Positions 25,793-34,518 are shown, numbered from the stretch's first letter. The stretch is DNA of 64,000 nt from Ardenticatenales bacterium (GCA_020634795.1 JACKAZ010000008.1:1-64000); one strand, 5' to 3'. The notes: generated by a model from the sequence alone, not told the origin. Program-made: numbers and translations.

Positions 25793-27706
25793 ATGTCATC
25801 GGCATCCAATCACGACGCGCTCCTGACCATCCACGATGATCAGCCCGTAGCAGACAGCCCTCCCGAAAAAAAATCTGACTTTCGTATCTTGCTGCCCCTG
25901 CAACGGCTGGAAGCGGCAGCGGAAAGTGATTTCCAATTCGCCATCGACCTCGCCCACGCCTACAGCGGTACGCTGACCGCCCTGCGCGTCCGCACACCAG
26001 AGATGCCCCGTACCCCACGCTGGGTCTTCGAGCCGGAATCGTACGATTTGCCGGACGACATTTCATTCGAAATTGTGGAGGTTGACGCCGACCGTGTGGC
26101 CCACGGCATCTTGCAAGTGGCACGGGAGCGCAAGGTCAACCTGATCGTTTTCCACCTTTCCAATCCCACTTACGCACTGCGCACCCGCCTCAGTCGACTG
26201 CTCGACCCCGTCATCGACCAAGCGCCCTGCGATGTCGCGGTGATTCGCGGCGATGTGACCGAAGCGGTCAGCAAGCATGGCAAGGCACGCTACATGGTTG
26301 CCACGGCGGGCGGGGGAAACGCGACACGTGCCCTGAAGTTGGCGACGCAGCTCGCCCGCTTGAATCAGGGCGAAGTCTCGCTCGTCACCGTGATCAAAAA
26401 GGAGGCGTCGGAAGCGGCGGAGCAAGAGGCCGAAGCACTGCTCGTGACCACGATGAAAGAGGCGGGCGTACGGGAAGAGGAGCGCGAGATGCTTGTCAAA
26501 CCGCGCGTGGTCCGCTCCGACGATGTGGAGGGGGCGCTGCTGAGCGCGGGCCGTAACCACACCTTGGCGCTCGTTGGGGCGCCCGAGATGTCGATCCTCA
26601 ACCAACTGTTGACCGAGACCATCGTAGAGCAGCTCGTCAACGATTCGGACACCCCGATCTTGGTGCTACGCCGCTTCAACCGCCAAGAATTCTGGTCGCG
26701 CCGCATCTGGCAAGCGGTCGATCAGCTCATTCCCAATATCACGCGGGATGAGCGACTGGACGCTTACAAACGGACGCGCCGTGGCGCACGGGCCAACCAT
26801 GATTTCTACATCTTAATGCTACTTTCCACGATCATCGCCACGATGGGGCTGCTGCTCAACAGTGCTGCCGTCATCATCGGGGCCATGCTGGTGGCGCCGC
26901 TGATGACGCCGATGCTTGCCATTGCCCTGAGTGTGGTGATGGGGGACAGCAAATTGCTGAAGGTGGCCATTCGCAGCACCTTCAGCGGCTTGATCCTGGC
27001 CATCGTGGTGGCAGCCATATTGACCCTCCTCGTCCCCCTCACCAGCTATACTGACGAAATTTTGGGCCGCACCCAGCCCAACGTGCTCGATTTGATCGTG
27101 GGGTTGGCGGCGGGCGCAGCCGGGGCCTACAGCGTCTCGCGGAAGAGCGTTGCAGCGGCCTTGCCCGGCGTGGCGATTGCCGCTGCGCTCGTGCCGCCGT
27201 TGGCCGTTGTCGGCATTTCGCTGGCGATGGGCCGTTGGGGAGAAGCGGCGGGGAGCCTGCTTCTCTTCGGGACCAACCTCGTGGCGATCAGTTTCTCCGG
27301 CGCCTTTGTCTACATGCTGCTCGGCTTCTTCCCGCAGAGTACCGATCGTCACGGCCAAAACCAGCTACGACGTGGCATGATCGTGATTCTGGCCTTCCTC
27401 TTCTTAATCACGATCCCGCTCATCAGCCGCTCGCGGACACAGACGTTCACCCGTACTTTCAATCGTCATGTCTCACAGATCGTCCAAGATGAGGAGGGCT
27501 ATTCGCTGCTCAACATGGATTGGAGCAAGTCGCCCACCGATGGCACGTTGACCTTGCGGATGGTGGTGTTGGCCAGCCAACCGCTGACCCCCGCCCAACG
27601 AACCGCGCTGAAAGAAAAAGTCGATGCGGCGGCAGGGCAGTCGGTCAACCTGCGCTTGCAGGTGATCCCGCTCCAAAACCTTGAAGCCACCCCCGTCAGC
27701 GAGTAG
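25793..27706 (+). CDS. Universal stress protein - DUF389 (TIGR00341-like) membrane protein
   Basis: A 637-residue fusion. The N-terminal 300 residues hold two universal-stress-like domains (FRILLPLQRLEAAAESDF with HGILQVARERKVNLIVFHLS, and ARYMVATAGGGNATRALKLA with LALVGAPEMSILNQLL). Then a DUF389 membrane core of about six helices has the family signatures HDFYILMLLSTIIATMGLLL, VIIGAMLVAPLMTPMLAIAL and GVAIAAALVPPLAVVG. The C-terminal 100 residues form a soluble domain. The role of DUF389 proteins is unknown; coupling to nucleotide-binding USP domains suggests a regulated transporter or channel. The start at 25793 gives a polar N-terminus; earlier starts lack support. No close functional partner is nearby. 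Confidence 0.85.
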   Translation: MSSASNHDALLTIHDDQPVADSPPEKKSDFRILLPLQRLEAAAESDFQFAIDLAHAYSGTLTALRVRTPEMPRTPRWVFEPESYDLPDDISFEIVEVDADRVAHGILQVARERKVNLIVFHLSNPTYALRTRLSRLLDPVIDQAPCDVAVIRGDVTEAVSKHGKARYMVATAGGGNATRALKLATQLARLNQGEVSLVTVIKKEASEAAEQEAEALLVTTMKEAGVREEEREMLVKPRVVRSDDVEGALLSAGRNHTLALVGAPEMSILNQLLTETIVEQLVNDSDTPILVLRRFNRQEFWSRRIWQAVDQLIPNITRDERLDAYKRTRRGARANHDFYILMLLSTIIATMGLLLNSAAVIIGAMLVAPLMTPMLAIALSVVMGDSKLLKVAIRSTFSGLILAIVVAAILTLLVPLTSYTDEILGRTQPNVLDLIVGLAAGAAGAYSVSRKSVAAALPGVAIAAALVPPLAVVGISLAMGRWGEAAGSLLLFGTNLVAISFSGAFVYMLLGFFPQSTDRHGQNQLRRGMIVILAFLFLITIPLISRSRTQTFTRTFNRHVSQIVQDEEGYSLLNMDWSKSPTDGTLTLRMVVLASQPLTPAQRTALKEKVDAAAGQSVNLRLQVIPLQNLEATPVSE

Positions 27707-27826
27707 CACGGGGGGTGATCCTTGTAACGGACTTTTATATTCGCGCATGACCCAGGCTCCCCTTCCTCTTCCCCAAACCGGAGCAAACGACACCCTTTCA
27801 TCGGCCCCAAACGCAGGACGCGCCCC

Positions 27827-28720
27827 ATGATCCACGTCGCCCCGTCCCGTCCGGCAGCCAGCTACCAAGCGGCGGTCGCCCGCATCGCCGCGCTGCAAGC
27901 CTGCGACGAGTCGCCCCGCCTCCGAGCCGACTCCGGTACACAGGCGCTGTTGCACGGTCAGCGCACCGCGCGCGCGGTGGTGCTTTTCCATGGCTACAGC
28001 AATGGCCCCTTGCAATGGTTACGCTTCGGCCAACGTTGCCAGGCGCGGGGCTACAACGTGTTGATCCCCCGTGTGCCGGGCCACGGCTGGCAAGATCGGC
28101 ACTCGACTGCCAGCGATCTGACGGCGGAAACGCTCTTGCGTGTCACCCAAGAGAGTGTTGATATCGCGCAGGGGCTGGGGGCGCGGGTCGTCGTCATGGG
28201 GCTGTCGATGGGCGGCGCAATGGCGGCGTGGGCGGCGCACCATCGCGCTGATGTGGCCCTTGCGGTGCTCGTGGCGCCCGCCTTCGCCGTGCAACGGGTG
28301 CCGCAGCGCCTTTCCGCGCCGCTGAGCGCTGTCGTGCGCCGCTTGCCCAATGTCAATCTCTGGTGGGACGCTAAATTGCGCGAAAAGCTGCCCACCTCGC
28401 CCCACGCCAACCTGAAGATGAGCAGCCGTGCCATCGCCGCCATCCTCCGGGTCGGCAATGCGGTGGTGCGGGCCGCGCAGACGCAGCCGCCCGCCGCGCA
28501 ACGCATCGTGCTCATCACCTCGCCCCACGACGAAACGGTCGACAACGCGGCCGCCGAACGGGTCGCTGCTGCCTGGCAGCGCCACGGCTACCACGCCTTT
28601 TACCGCGAATATCTTGACCCCGCCATTCCCTTCGACCACGATCTGATCGACCCGCTCAGCCCCTTCGAGCAGACAGCGATCGTCTATCCGCTCCTTGAGC
28701 GGTTGCTGGAGGCGTCGTGA
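27827..28720 (+). CDS. Alpha/beta hydrolase (carboxylesterase-like)
   Basis: A 297-residue cytoplasmic hydrolase. The oxyanion turn is LFHGYSNGPLQW, the nucleophile Ser127 lies in VVMGLSMGGAMA, the acid is probably Asp in ITSPHDETVD, and the catalytic His is in IPFDHDLIDP. The lid region (about residues 140-200) is Arg- and Leu-rich. The fold and spacing resemble carboxylesterase/monoacylglycerol lipase types; the natural substrate is unknown. No ribosome site is visible before ATG 27827 and no partner gene is close, so it seems a single-gene unit. Confidence 0.88.
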   Translation: MIHVAPSRPAASYQAAVARIAALQACDESPRLRADSGTQALLHGQRTARAVVLFHGYSNGPLQWLRFGQRCQARGYNVLIPRVPGHGWQDRHSTASDLTAETLLRVTQESVDIAQGLGARVVVMGLSMGGAMAAWAAHHRADVALAVLVAPAFAVQRVPQRLSAPLSAVVRRLPNVNLWWDAKLREKLPTSPHANLKMSSRAIAAILRVGNAVVRAAQTQPPAAQRIVLITSPHDETVDNAAAERVAAAWQRHGYHAFYREYLDPAIPFDHDLIDPLSPFEQTAIVYPLLERLLEAS

Positions 28721-28948
28721 ATCGGGCGTGCTGCGTCGCAGATAGAGAAGGGCGTTGCTCATGGCATGGCAATTCTATCGTGACCGGCCCTCTCCCTCGC
28801 CGACATGAAGGGGTGCCACCGCTCCCATGCACTATTCCCCAACTAGCCATTTCGCTAGCTCCGCCCTGCTCGCATGGCCGATTCGGCATGCGGTGTTTTC
28901 TGATAGGCTCTGTTCGTCATTAATCAAGCATGGACTGGAGAACTATCG

Positions 28949-29914
28949 ATGAGTCAAGAGCAAACCTTTTCACAACTGTCGGACGGCATGGCGGAGGCGG
29001 TCGACCGGATCGACCCCGCACTGGTGCAGGTCAATGGCCGCCATCGGCTGCCGGCGAGCGGCGTGATCTTCAACGACGGCTGGGTGATTACTGCCAGCCA
29101 TGTGGTCGAGCGTGAAGATGCCATCTCGGTGGTCACAGCGGAGGGCCGCGAGCTGAATGCGTCGTTGGCCGGACGGGATATAGGAAGCGATTTGGCCGTT
29201 TTACAGGTCGAGGGCTTGGCGCTGGAAGGGGCGACGGTGGCCGAAACGGTGCGGGTGGGCGAACTGGCGTTGGCCGTGGGGCGCACATGGGGCAATCCGA
29301 TGGCTAGCTTGGGTGTGGTGAGCGCCGTCGGGGGGCCATTGGTGGGCCGTGGTCGTCACCGGGGCGGACCGCGACGGGGCCATCGCCGCCACAAGGGATG
29401 GGGTCACGGGGCTTCGTCGCACGAACGAGCCGCCGAGCTGATGTTGGAACGGTTCATCCGCACCGACGCCACCCCCTATCCGGGCTTTTCGGGCGGACCG
29501 CTCATCAATGCACGGGGCGAAGTGCTGGGGATCCTGACCACCGGCTTGATTGGCGGCGTGACGTTGGCGGTTCCTGCCCGCCAAGCGTGGCAGATCGGAC
29601 AGTCGATCAGCCAGCATGGTCGGGTACTGCGCGGCTACTTGGGCATCACGAGCCAACCCGTTCGGCTGCCCGCCGAAGTCGAGGGGCAAGCGAACGGCCT
29701 GATGATCCTTGAGGTGGCCCCCAACAGCCCCGCTGAACGGGCGGGGCTGCTGTTGGGCGATGTGCTGCTGACGCTGGATGGGGCGGCGGTCGAAGATAGC
29801 AGCGAACTGCGGCTGCTGCTGACCGGCGACCGAGTCGGAAGTGAGGTCGAGGTCGGCCTGCTGCGCGGCGGCCAACGGATCACCCTGCCAATCACCATCG
29901 GCACACGGGAATAA
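28949..29914 (+). CDS. HtrA-like trypsin/PDZ serine protease, cytoplasmic form
   Basis: A 321-residue serine protease of the HtrA/DegP type without a signal peptide. The triad is His51 (VITASHVVE), Asp81 (IGSDLAVLQVE) and Ser181 (YPGFSGGPL, where most HtrA proteins have GNSGGPL). Between Asp and Ser is a basic, His-rich insert of about 20 residues (RGRHRGG..RRGHRRHKG). One PDZ domain covers about residues 225-315, ending GLLLGDVLLTLDGAAVEDSSEL and a final strand. The insert is odd and could bind nucleic acid or metal. GGAGAAC precedes the ATG. The next gene is a NarL-type regulator in the same direction, a pair seen in other Chloroflexota. Confidence 0.92.
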   Translation: MSQEQTFSQLSDGMAEAVDRIDPALVQVNGRHRLPASGVIFNDGWVITASHVVEREDAISVVTAEGRELNASLAGRDIGSDLAVLQVEGLALEGATVAETVRVGELALAVGRTWGNPMASLGVVSAVGGPLVGRGRHRGGPRRGHRRHKGWGHGASSHERAAELMLERFIRTDATPYPGFSGGPLINARGEVLGILTTGLIGGVTLAVPARQAWQIGQSISQHGRVLRGYLGITSQPVRLPAEVEGQANGLMILEVAPNSPAERAGLLLGDVLLTLDGAAVEDSSELRLLLTGDRVGSEVEVGLLRGGQRITLPITIGTRE

Positions 29915-30075
29915 GCGTTCGAGCGTTGAAGCGTTCAAGCGTTTGAACGCGCAATAGGAGTGGATCGGCGAAATAAGATTCAACGCCGATCCATTCTCCA
30001 TGCTCCATGCCCCGGCCTAAGATCATCTTCAAGCGATCCAACAAGGCAATCAACATAGCGGATTACAGTAACCCC

Positions 30076-30690
30076 ATGGAAGCGCCTACCGTCTACATCG
30101 TGGCCCGCTCCCCCGTGATGCAAACGGGGTTACGGCTGATGCTGGAAGCCGGGGGAGTGGGCGTGGCGGGGGTGGCCGCCACCTGGCGCGAATGGCACGA
30201 ATCGGGCGATGAGGGGCTGCTGCTGGTGGCGGGGCCGTCGCAATGGGAAGAGGGGCTGGCCAGCTACGGCGAGGCGCTGGCCCGCGTCGACGGGATGGTA
30301 CTGCTCTATCAGAGGCGGCCCGAACTTTCGCTGATGCGTGCGCTGGCAATGCCGTGGGCCGTGCTGCCCCAAGAGAGCGACATCGACCAACTCTACGCCG
30401 CGATCAATGCAGTGGCGGCGGGCCTTACGTCGTTCCCCGCCGCGCTGGGCGAGCTGTGGCTGCTCCCCTCCGTGATGGAAGAGGAACTACTGGAACCGCT
30501 GACCGAGCGGGAACAGGAGGTGCTGACGCTGTTGGGCGATGGCTTACCGAACAAGCTAATCGCACGCGAACTGTCGATCAGTGAACATACGGTGAAGTTT
30601 CACCTCTCGTCGATCTTCAGCAAGCTGGGCGTCACGAGCCGCACCGAGGCCGTGAGCAAAGCCACCCGCACGGGCTGGCTCCTGCTGTAA
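30076..30690 (+). CDS. LuxR/NarL-family regulator with degenerate receiver domain
   Basis: A 204-residue transcription factor. The C-terminal GerE-type helix-turn-helix is complete: LTEREQEVLTLLGDGLPNKL then IARELSISEHTVKFHLSSIF and KLGVTSRTEAV. The N-terminal 120 residues have receiver-like shape (PTVYIVARSPVMQTGLRLML) but the acidic pair is absent (IVARSP instead of IVDDHP) and the position of the phospho-Asp reads LLLVAGPS. It is therefore a pseudo-receiver that is unlikely to be phosphorylated. The start at 30076 gives MEAPTVYIV; the upstream extension is basic and unsupported. It follows the HtrA-like gene by 160 bases and may control it or respond to its action; both are inference. Confidence 0.88.
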   Translation: MEAPTVYIVARSPVMQTGLRLMLEAGGVGVAGVAATWREWHESGDEGLLLVAGPSQWEEGLASYGEALARVDGMVLLYQRRPELSLMRALAMPWAVLPQESDIDQLYAAINAVAAGLTSFPAALGELWLLPSVMEEELLEPLTEREQEVLTLLGDGLPNKLIARELSISEHTVKFHLSSIFSKLGVTSRTEAVSKATRTGWLLL

Positions 30691-30704
30691 GCCGCGCCGT
30701 TCGA

Positions 30705-30737
30705 CAAGAAGGGCCGCCCTTGCGGGCAGCCCTTTTG
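30705..30737. terminator. Intrinsic terminator
   Basis: AAGGGCCGCCC and GGGCAGCCCTT form a stem with one mismatch, followed by TTTT on the plus strand. It terminates the regulator gene and may also serve the gene on the minus strand. Confidence 0.85.
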
Positions 30738-31052
30738 TTATTGTGTGATGTCGGTCCAGTCGAGGGGGCGACGTATCGGCTTGCCGACCGGCACACGGAT
30801 CGGGTGCGACGCGGCAATGAGTTGGAGCCGCTGGCCGTCCACATGGCGACGTTTGGCCCACTCTTGCGCCGACCTCACCTGCAGGAATTCGGCGGTGCCG
30901 ACAACTTTGACCAAGAACTGATTGATGACCTGTACGATGGCGTAATGCCCCACATTTTCCTCCGTGAAACAAAAAGGCACAGCCCCAAGTGGCTGCGCCC
31001 GTTCGTCACCATGATGTCCATATATGCCATAATCATGACAGGAGTATAGCAT
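30738..31052 (-). CDS. Hypothetical small protein
   Basis: A possible 104-residue protein, MLYSCHDYGIYGHHGDERAQ at the N-terminus, then AIVQVINQFLVKVVGTAEFL and AASHPIRVPVGKPIRRPLDW near the end. It ends right at the shared terminator, and amino acid composition is protein-like. I do not recognise the family, and no strong ribosome site precedes the start, so a shorter start is possible. An opposing plus-strand frame over the same bases looks less like a protein. Confidence 0.45.
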   Translation of the reverse strand: MLYSCHDYGIYGHHGDERAQPLGAVPFCFTEENVGHYAIVQVINQFLVKVVGTAEFLQVRSAQEWAKRRHVDGQRLQLIAASHPIRVPVGKPIRRPLDWTDITQ

Positions 31053-31277
31053 ATCTAGGGGTCAGAATCCAGCGTTATTAACGGATTGTAACAAACGCAG
31101 AACCCTGCGCTTCGCTCAGGGCCGGCTCCGAACGCAGACCGCAGAAGATAGAGAGAGACGTTGTCCCTCCCTTGATAGACCAAGCAGGGCGCGGGGTTGG
31201 CGACGAGACCACGCCAATACGCCAACCCCCGGCACATCATCACTGAACGCCTAAGCCCGTCAAAAGTCCCCCAAAAT

Positions 31278-31305
31278 TTGAATTTTCCCCGAAAAAGCAT
31301 ATACT
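31278..31305 (+). promoter_or_regulatory. Sigma-70-type promoter of rpsB
   Basis: TTGAAT at 31278-31283 and TATACT at 31300-31305 are separated by 16 bases in an A/T-rich stretch. The predicted transcript begins near 31312 and has a leader of about 130 bases. Confidence 0.75.
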
Positions 31306-31309
31306 AAGC

Positions 31310-31373
31310 GACTGGGCCACCGAGGGCCCTTGTTGTATGTTTTAGAGCAATCACCTCTGCGGACTGGGCCAGT
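31310..31373 (+). promoter_or_regulatory. Structured rpsB leader with repeated GACTGGGCCA
   Basis: GACTGGGCCA occurs twice in the leader. The first copy can pair in GGGCCACCGAGGGCCC, the second folds on itself as GACTGGGCCAGTC. Such elements are candidates for S2 autoregulation, as known for rpsB in other bacteria. Confidence 0.4.
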
Positions 31374-31442
31374 CGTGCCGCCATGCGGTTCTGGCAATAG
31401 GATGAAGCAGGGGGCAGATCAACGAACTGAGGAGAGTTCCCC

Positions 31443-32348
31443 ATGTCGCAAGACAACATCACGATGAAGAGCCTGCTAGAAGCGGGCGTTCACTTCGGTC
31501 ACCGCACCCGTCGTTGGAACCCCAAGATGCGTCCTTTCATCTTCACGGAACGCAACGGGATCCACATCATCGACCTGAGCCAGACCCTCGACCAATTGCA
31601 CCGCGCCTACGAAATGGTGCGCAAAATCACCGAGGAGGGCGGGGTGGTGCTGTTCGTCGGCACCAAGCGCCAAGCGCAAGACACCATCGAACGGGAAGCC
31701 GAGCGGGCCAACATGCCCTATGTCAGTCAGCGCTGGCTGGGTGGGACGCTGACCAACTTCCGCACGATCCGCCAACGGGTGCGCTATCTGCAAGATCAGG
31801 AAGCGAAACGCAACCGTGGCGAGTTCGAGCTGATCACGAAGAAGGAAGCGCTGGATGCGGAGCGCGAGATCGAGAAACTGAACCTGCGCTTGGGTGGCAT
31901 CAAGAACATGGAAACGCTGCCGGACGCCTTGTTCGTCATCGATGTCCGTCGCGAACACCTTGCGATCCATGAAGCCACTATCCTCGGCATTCCGGTGATC
32001 GGCGTGGTCGACACCAACTGCGATCCCGATGGGATCGACCTGGTGGTGCCAAGCAACGACGACGCGATTCGCGCGATCCGCTTGATGGCCGGTGCCATCG
32101 CCGATGCCGCCGTTGAAGGGGGCCAGATGCGGGCTGCCGCCTTTGTGGAAGAGGAGGAAGAGGCCCATTCGTCGGTCGACACCTCGCGCCGCGTCTTCTC
32201 GCCCGATGACGATTACGAAGATGATCGTTATCGTAGCTACAGCGACGATGAGGACGACGATTACGAGGATGACGATTACGAGCAAGAGGATGTCGAGATC
32301 GACGAGGAAGAGCTCGACCGGGACGAGGACGAAGGCGAGGACGCATAG
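31443..32348 (+). CDS. rpsB: 30S ribosomal protein S2 with long acidic tail
   Basis: A 301-residue ribosomal protein S2. The body is standard: LLEAGVHFGHRTRRWNPKM, then FIFTERNGIHIIDLSQTL, VGTKRQAQDTIEREA, RWLGGTLTNFRTI and the final DCDPDG-type block NCDPDGIDLVVPSNDDAIRA. After about residue 238 comes a roughly 60-residue tail made almost only of Asp, Glu, Tyr and Arg (DDEDDDYEDDDYEQEDVE), which is unusual in length and charge. A GAGGAGAG ribosome site precedes ATG 31443. It is followed by tsf, the ancestral rpsB-tsf pair, with a hairpin between that may lower readthrough. Confidence 0.97.
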   Translation: MSQDNITMKSLLEAGVHFGHRTRRWNPKMRPFIFTERNGIHIIDLSQTLDQLHRAYEMVRKITEEGGVVLFVGTKRQAQDTIEREAERANMPYVSQRWLGGTLTNFRTIRQRVRYLQDQEAKRNRGEFELITKKEALDAEREIEKLNLRLGGIKNMETLPDALFVIDVRREHLAIHEATILGIPVIGVVDTNCDPDGIDLVVPSNDDAIRAIRLMAGAIADAAVEGGQMRAAAFVEEEEEAHSSVDTSRRVFSPDDDYEDDRYRSYSDDEDDDYEDDDYEQEDVEIDEEELDRDEDEGEDA

Positions 32349-32378
32349 TCGCCGCTTTCCCGTCAGAGACTTTGTTCC

Positions 32379-32415
32379 AACGACCGCACCTCGTCCGAAC
32401 GTGCGGTCGTTGTTA
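32379..32415 (+). terminator. Hairpin between rpsB and tsf
   Basis: AACGACCGCAC and GTGCGGTCGTT form an 11 bp perfect stem followed by GTT. It is probably a partial terminator that sets the ratio of S2 to EF-Ts. Confidence 0.8.
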
Positions 32416-32458
32416 TGTCAGAAATAACGATCAGTAAGAAGTAAGAAGGAGTCATACG

Positions 32459-33052
32459 ATGGCTGTCAGCATGGAGCAAGTGAAAGAGCTGCGCGAACGA
32501 ACCGGCGCGGGCATTTTGGAATGCAAGAAAGTGTTGGACGAAACCAGTGGTGATGTGGAGAAGGCGATCGAAGTGCTGCGCGAGCGCGGCATGGCCAAGG
32601 CGGTGAAGAAGGCGAGCCGCGACGCGAACGAAGGGCTGGTCGCCTCCTACATTCACATGGGCGGGAAGATTGGCACGTTGGTCGAAGTGGCCTGTGAAAC
32701 CGACTTCGTGGCCCGCACCGAGGAATTCCAAACGTTGGCCAACGAGATCGCGCTGCATATCGCGGCGGCCAACCCCAGTTTCCTCAACCGCGAACAGGTC
32801 GATCAGGAGACGTTGGATCGGGAACGTGAAATCTACGTCTCGGCCGCGCTGGAAGAGGGCAAGCCCGCCAACATCGCGGAAAAGATCGCCGACGGCCGGC
32901 TCAATAAGTACTACGAGGAGAACGTGCTGATGGAGCAAGCCTACGTGCGCGACCCCTCGATCACGATCGAGGAGCTGGTCAAGCAGAAGATCGCCAAATT
33001 GGGCGAAAATATCGTGGTTCGCAACTTCGCGCGATTTGCCATCGGCGAGTAA
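32459..33052 (+). CDS. tsf: Elongation factor Ts
   Basis: A 197-residue EF-Ts, the nucleotide exchange factor for EF-Tu. The N-terminal UBA-like domain reads SMEQVKELRERTGAGILECK with the family signature LRERTGAG and LDETSGDVEKAIEVLRERG. The TDFVARTEEF block (CETDFVARTEEF) contacts EF-Tu. The short form, with a single core half instead of two, is usual in Thermus and Chloroflexota. AGAAGGAG precedes the start. An intrinsic terminator follows before pyrH. Confidence 0.97.
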   Translation: MAVSMEQVKELRERTGAGILECKKVLDETSGDVEKAIEVLRERGMAKAVKKASRDANEGLVASYIHMGGKIGTLVEVACETDFVARTEEFQTLANEIALHIAAANPSFLNREQVDQETLDREREIYVSAALEEGKPANIAEKIADGRLNKYYEENVLMEQAYVRDPSITIEELVKQKIAKLGENIVVRNFARFAIGE

Positions 33053-33082
33053 GCCAGCCAGAGAAGCCAATGAGCAACAAGG

Positions 33083-33116
33083 GCCGGGCAAAGCAGTGTG
33101 CTTTGTCCGGCTTTTT
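33083..33116 (+). terminator. Intrinsic terminator after tsf
   Basis: GCCGGGCAAAGCA and TGCTTTGTCCGGC form a 13 bp stem with a GTG loop and one G-T pair, followed by TTTTT. It separates tsf from pyrH, so pyrH should have its own promoter or depend on readthrough. Confidence 0.9.
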
Positions 33117-33172
33117 CATACCGCCACGGCGGCAAGATGGACAACAACCACAGCCAGAGAACGGGAGGCGAC

Positions 33173-33886
33173 ATGCGTGCCAAATATAAACGAATCTTGT
33201 TGAAGGTGGGGGGCGAAGCGTTGGCCGAGCCGGGGGCGTTCGGCATCGCGCCGAGCCGCGTGAAGGAGTTGGCCGAGCGGATTCGCGGCGTGCGCGATCT
33301 GGGGGTCGAGGTGGCGGTGGTGGCGGGTGCGGGGAACATCTGGCGCGGGCGCGAGGGGAAGCAAAGCGGCATGGACCGCGCCACCGCCGATTACATGGGG
33401 ATGCTTGCCACCGTGATGAACGGCATGGCGCTGCAAGATGCGCTGGAGAACATGGGTGTCGACACGCGGTTGCAGACGGCGCTTGAAATGAAGTCGGTCG
33501 CGGAGCCTTACATCCGTCGGCGTGCCTTACGTCACCTGGAAAAGGGCCGCGTGGTGCTCCTTGCCGGGGGCACGGGCAATCCCTACTTTACCACCGACAC
33601 GGCGTCGGCGCTGCGTGCGATGGAGATCGATGCGGAAGTCATGGTGAAAGCAACGAAGGTGGACGGTGTTTACGACAAGGATCCTCAGCAACATCCCGAC
33701 GCCAAGCGATTCACCGAGCTCAGCTACTTGGAAGCGCTCAACATGGGTGTCCAAGTGATGGACTCGACCGCGCTGACACTTTGCATGGACAACCAGTTGC
33801 CTATCATTGTGACGAATCTGTGGAAAGAGGGTAGTATTGAGGGCGTGGTGACCGGCAAGGATGTCGGGACGCTAATCAGCTCGTAA
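33173..33886 (+). CDS. pyrH: UMP kinase
   Basis: A 237-residue hexameric UMP kinase making UDP from UMP and ATP. Visible are the phosphate-binding KRILLKVGGEALAEPG, the VAVVAGAGNIWRGREG loop (family GGGN reads GAGN), DYMGMLATVMNGMALQDALE, the TGNPYFTTDTASALRA signature and KATKVDGVYDKDP. The start is taken at 33173 because GGGAGGCG precedes it; a longer frame begins inside the tsf terminator. It is the first gene of the pyrH-frr-uppS-cdsA run, with frr 12 bases downstream. UMP kinases of this group are controlled by GTP and UTP. Confidence 0.96.
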   Translation: MRAKYKRILLKVGGEALAEPGAFGIAPSRVKELAERIRGVRDLGVEVAVVAGAGNIWRGREGKQSGMDRATADYMGMLATVMNGMALQDALENMGVDTRLQTALEMKSVAEPYIRRRALRHLEKGRVVLLAGGTGNPYFTTDTASALRAMEIDAEVMVKATKVDGVYDKDPQQHPDAKRFTELSYLEALNMGVQVMDSTALTLCMDNQLPIIVTNLWKEGSIEGVVTGKDVGTLISS

Positions 33887-33898
33887 GGAGAAGCAACG

Positions 33899-34456
33899 AT
33901 GCTAAAAGAATTTCTGAAAGATGGCGAAACGCGGATGGGTAAAGCGGTCGAATCGCTCGATCACGATTTGCGTGCGATTCGCACCGGACGCGCCAACCCC
34001 GCCCTGTTGGAGCGGCTGACGATCGACTATTACGGCGTGACGACACCGGTCAATCAAGTGGCTGGCATCTCGGCGCCGGAAGCCCGCATGTTGATGATCA
34101 AGCCGTGGGATGCCAGCGCGTTGAAGGCGATTGAGCGGTCGATTCTGGAGTCGGATTTGGGGCTGAATCCCAACAACGATGGGCAGGTGATTCGCCTGAT
34201 CCTTCCGCAGTTGACCCGTGAACGACGTGAGGATTTGGTCAAGCAGGTCGGCAAACGGGCCGAAGAAGCGCGTGTGGCGGTCCGCAACATCCGCCGCGAT
34301 GTGATGAAGGATCTGGAAGAGGCGCAAAAAGAGGCGATGCTGACCGAAGATGACCTCCATTGGGGCAAAGAGCAGGTGCAGAAGCTGACCGACCGCTTCG
34401 TCCACGAAGTGGATGAGCATGCCCGCGAAAAAGAAGAAGAGATCCTAGAGTTCTAA
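33899..34456 (+). CDS. frr: Ribosome recycling factor
   Basis: A 185-residue RRF, which splits post-termination ribosomes with EF-G. The family pattern is clear: MGKAVESLDHDLRAIRTGRA, NPALLERLTIDYYGVTTPVN, the PWDASALKAIERSILESDLG block and the coiled-coil C-terminus LVKQVGKRAEEARVAVRNIR. Length is standard. AAGGAG precedes the ATG 8 bases away. It follows pyrH by 12 bases, the classic pyrH-frr order. After it comes a 200-base gap with a large inverted repeat before uppS. Confidence 0.97.
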   Translation: MLKEFLKDGETRMGKAVESLDHDLRAIRTGRANPALLERLTIDYYGVTTPVNQVAGISAPEARMLMIKPWDASALKAIERSILESDLGLNPNNDGQVIRLILPQLTRERREDLVKQVGKRAEEARVAVRNIRRDVMKDLEEAQKEAMLTEDDLHWGKEQVQKLTDRFVHEVDEHAREKEEEILEF

Positions 34457-34518
34457 CCCCTTTCGTGCGATGGCCCTCCATCCACTGTGGGGGCGGCGAA
34501 AAACAACGGAGTCGACCT

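Larger units (their letters stand above)
31053..31442. other. rpsB upstream region
   Basis: The left part (about 31091-31145) contains a dispersed repeat fragment with CTTCGCTCAGGGC also found near 7640. The right part holds the rpsB promoter and a 137-base structured leader. No gene is seen. Confidence 0.7.
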
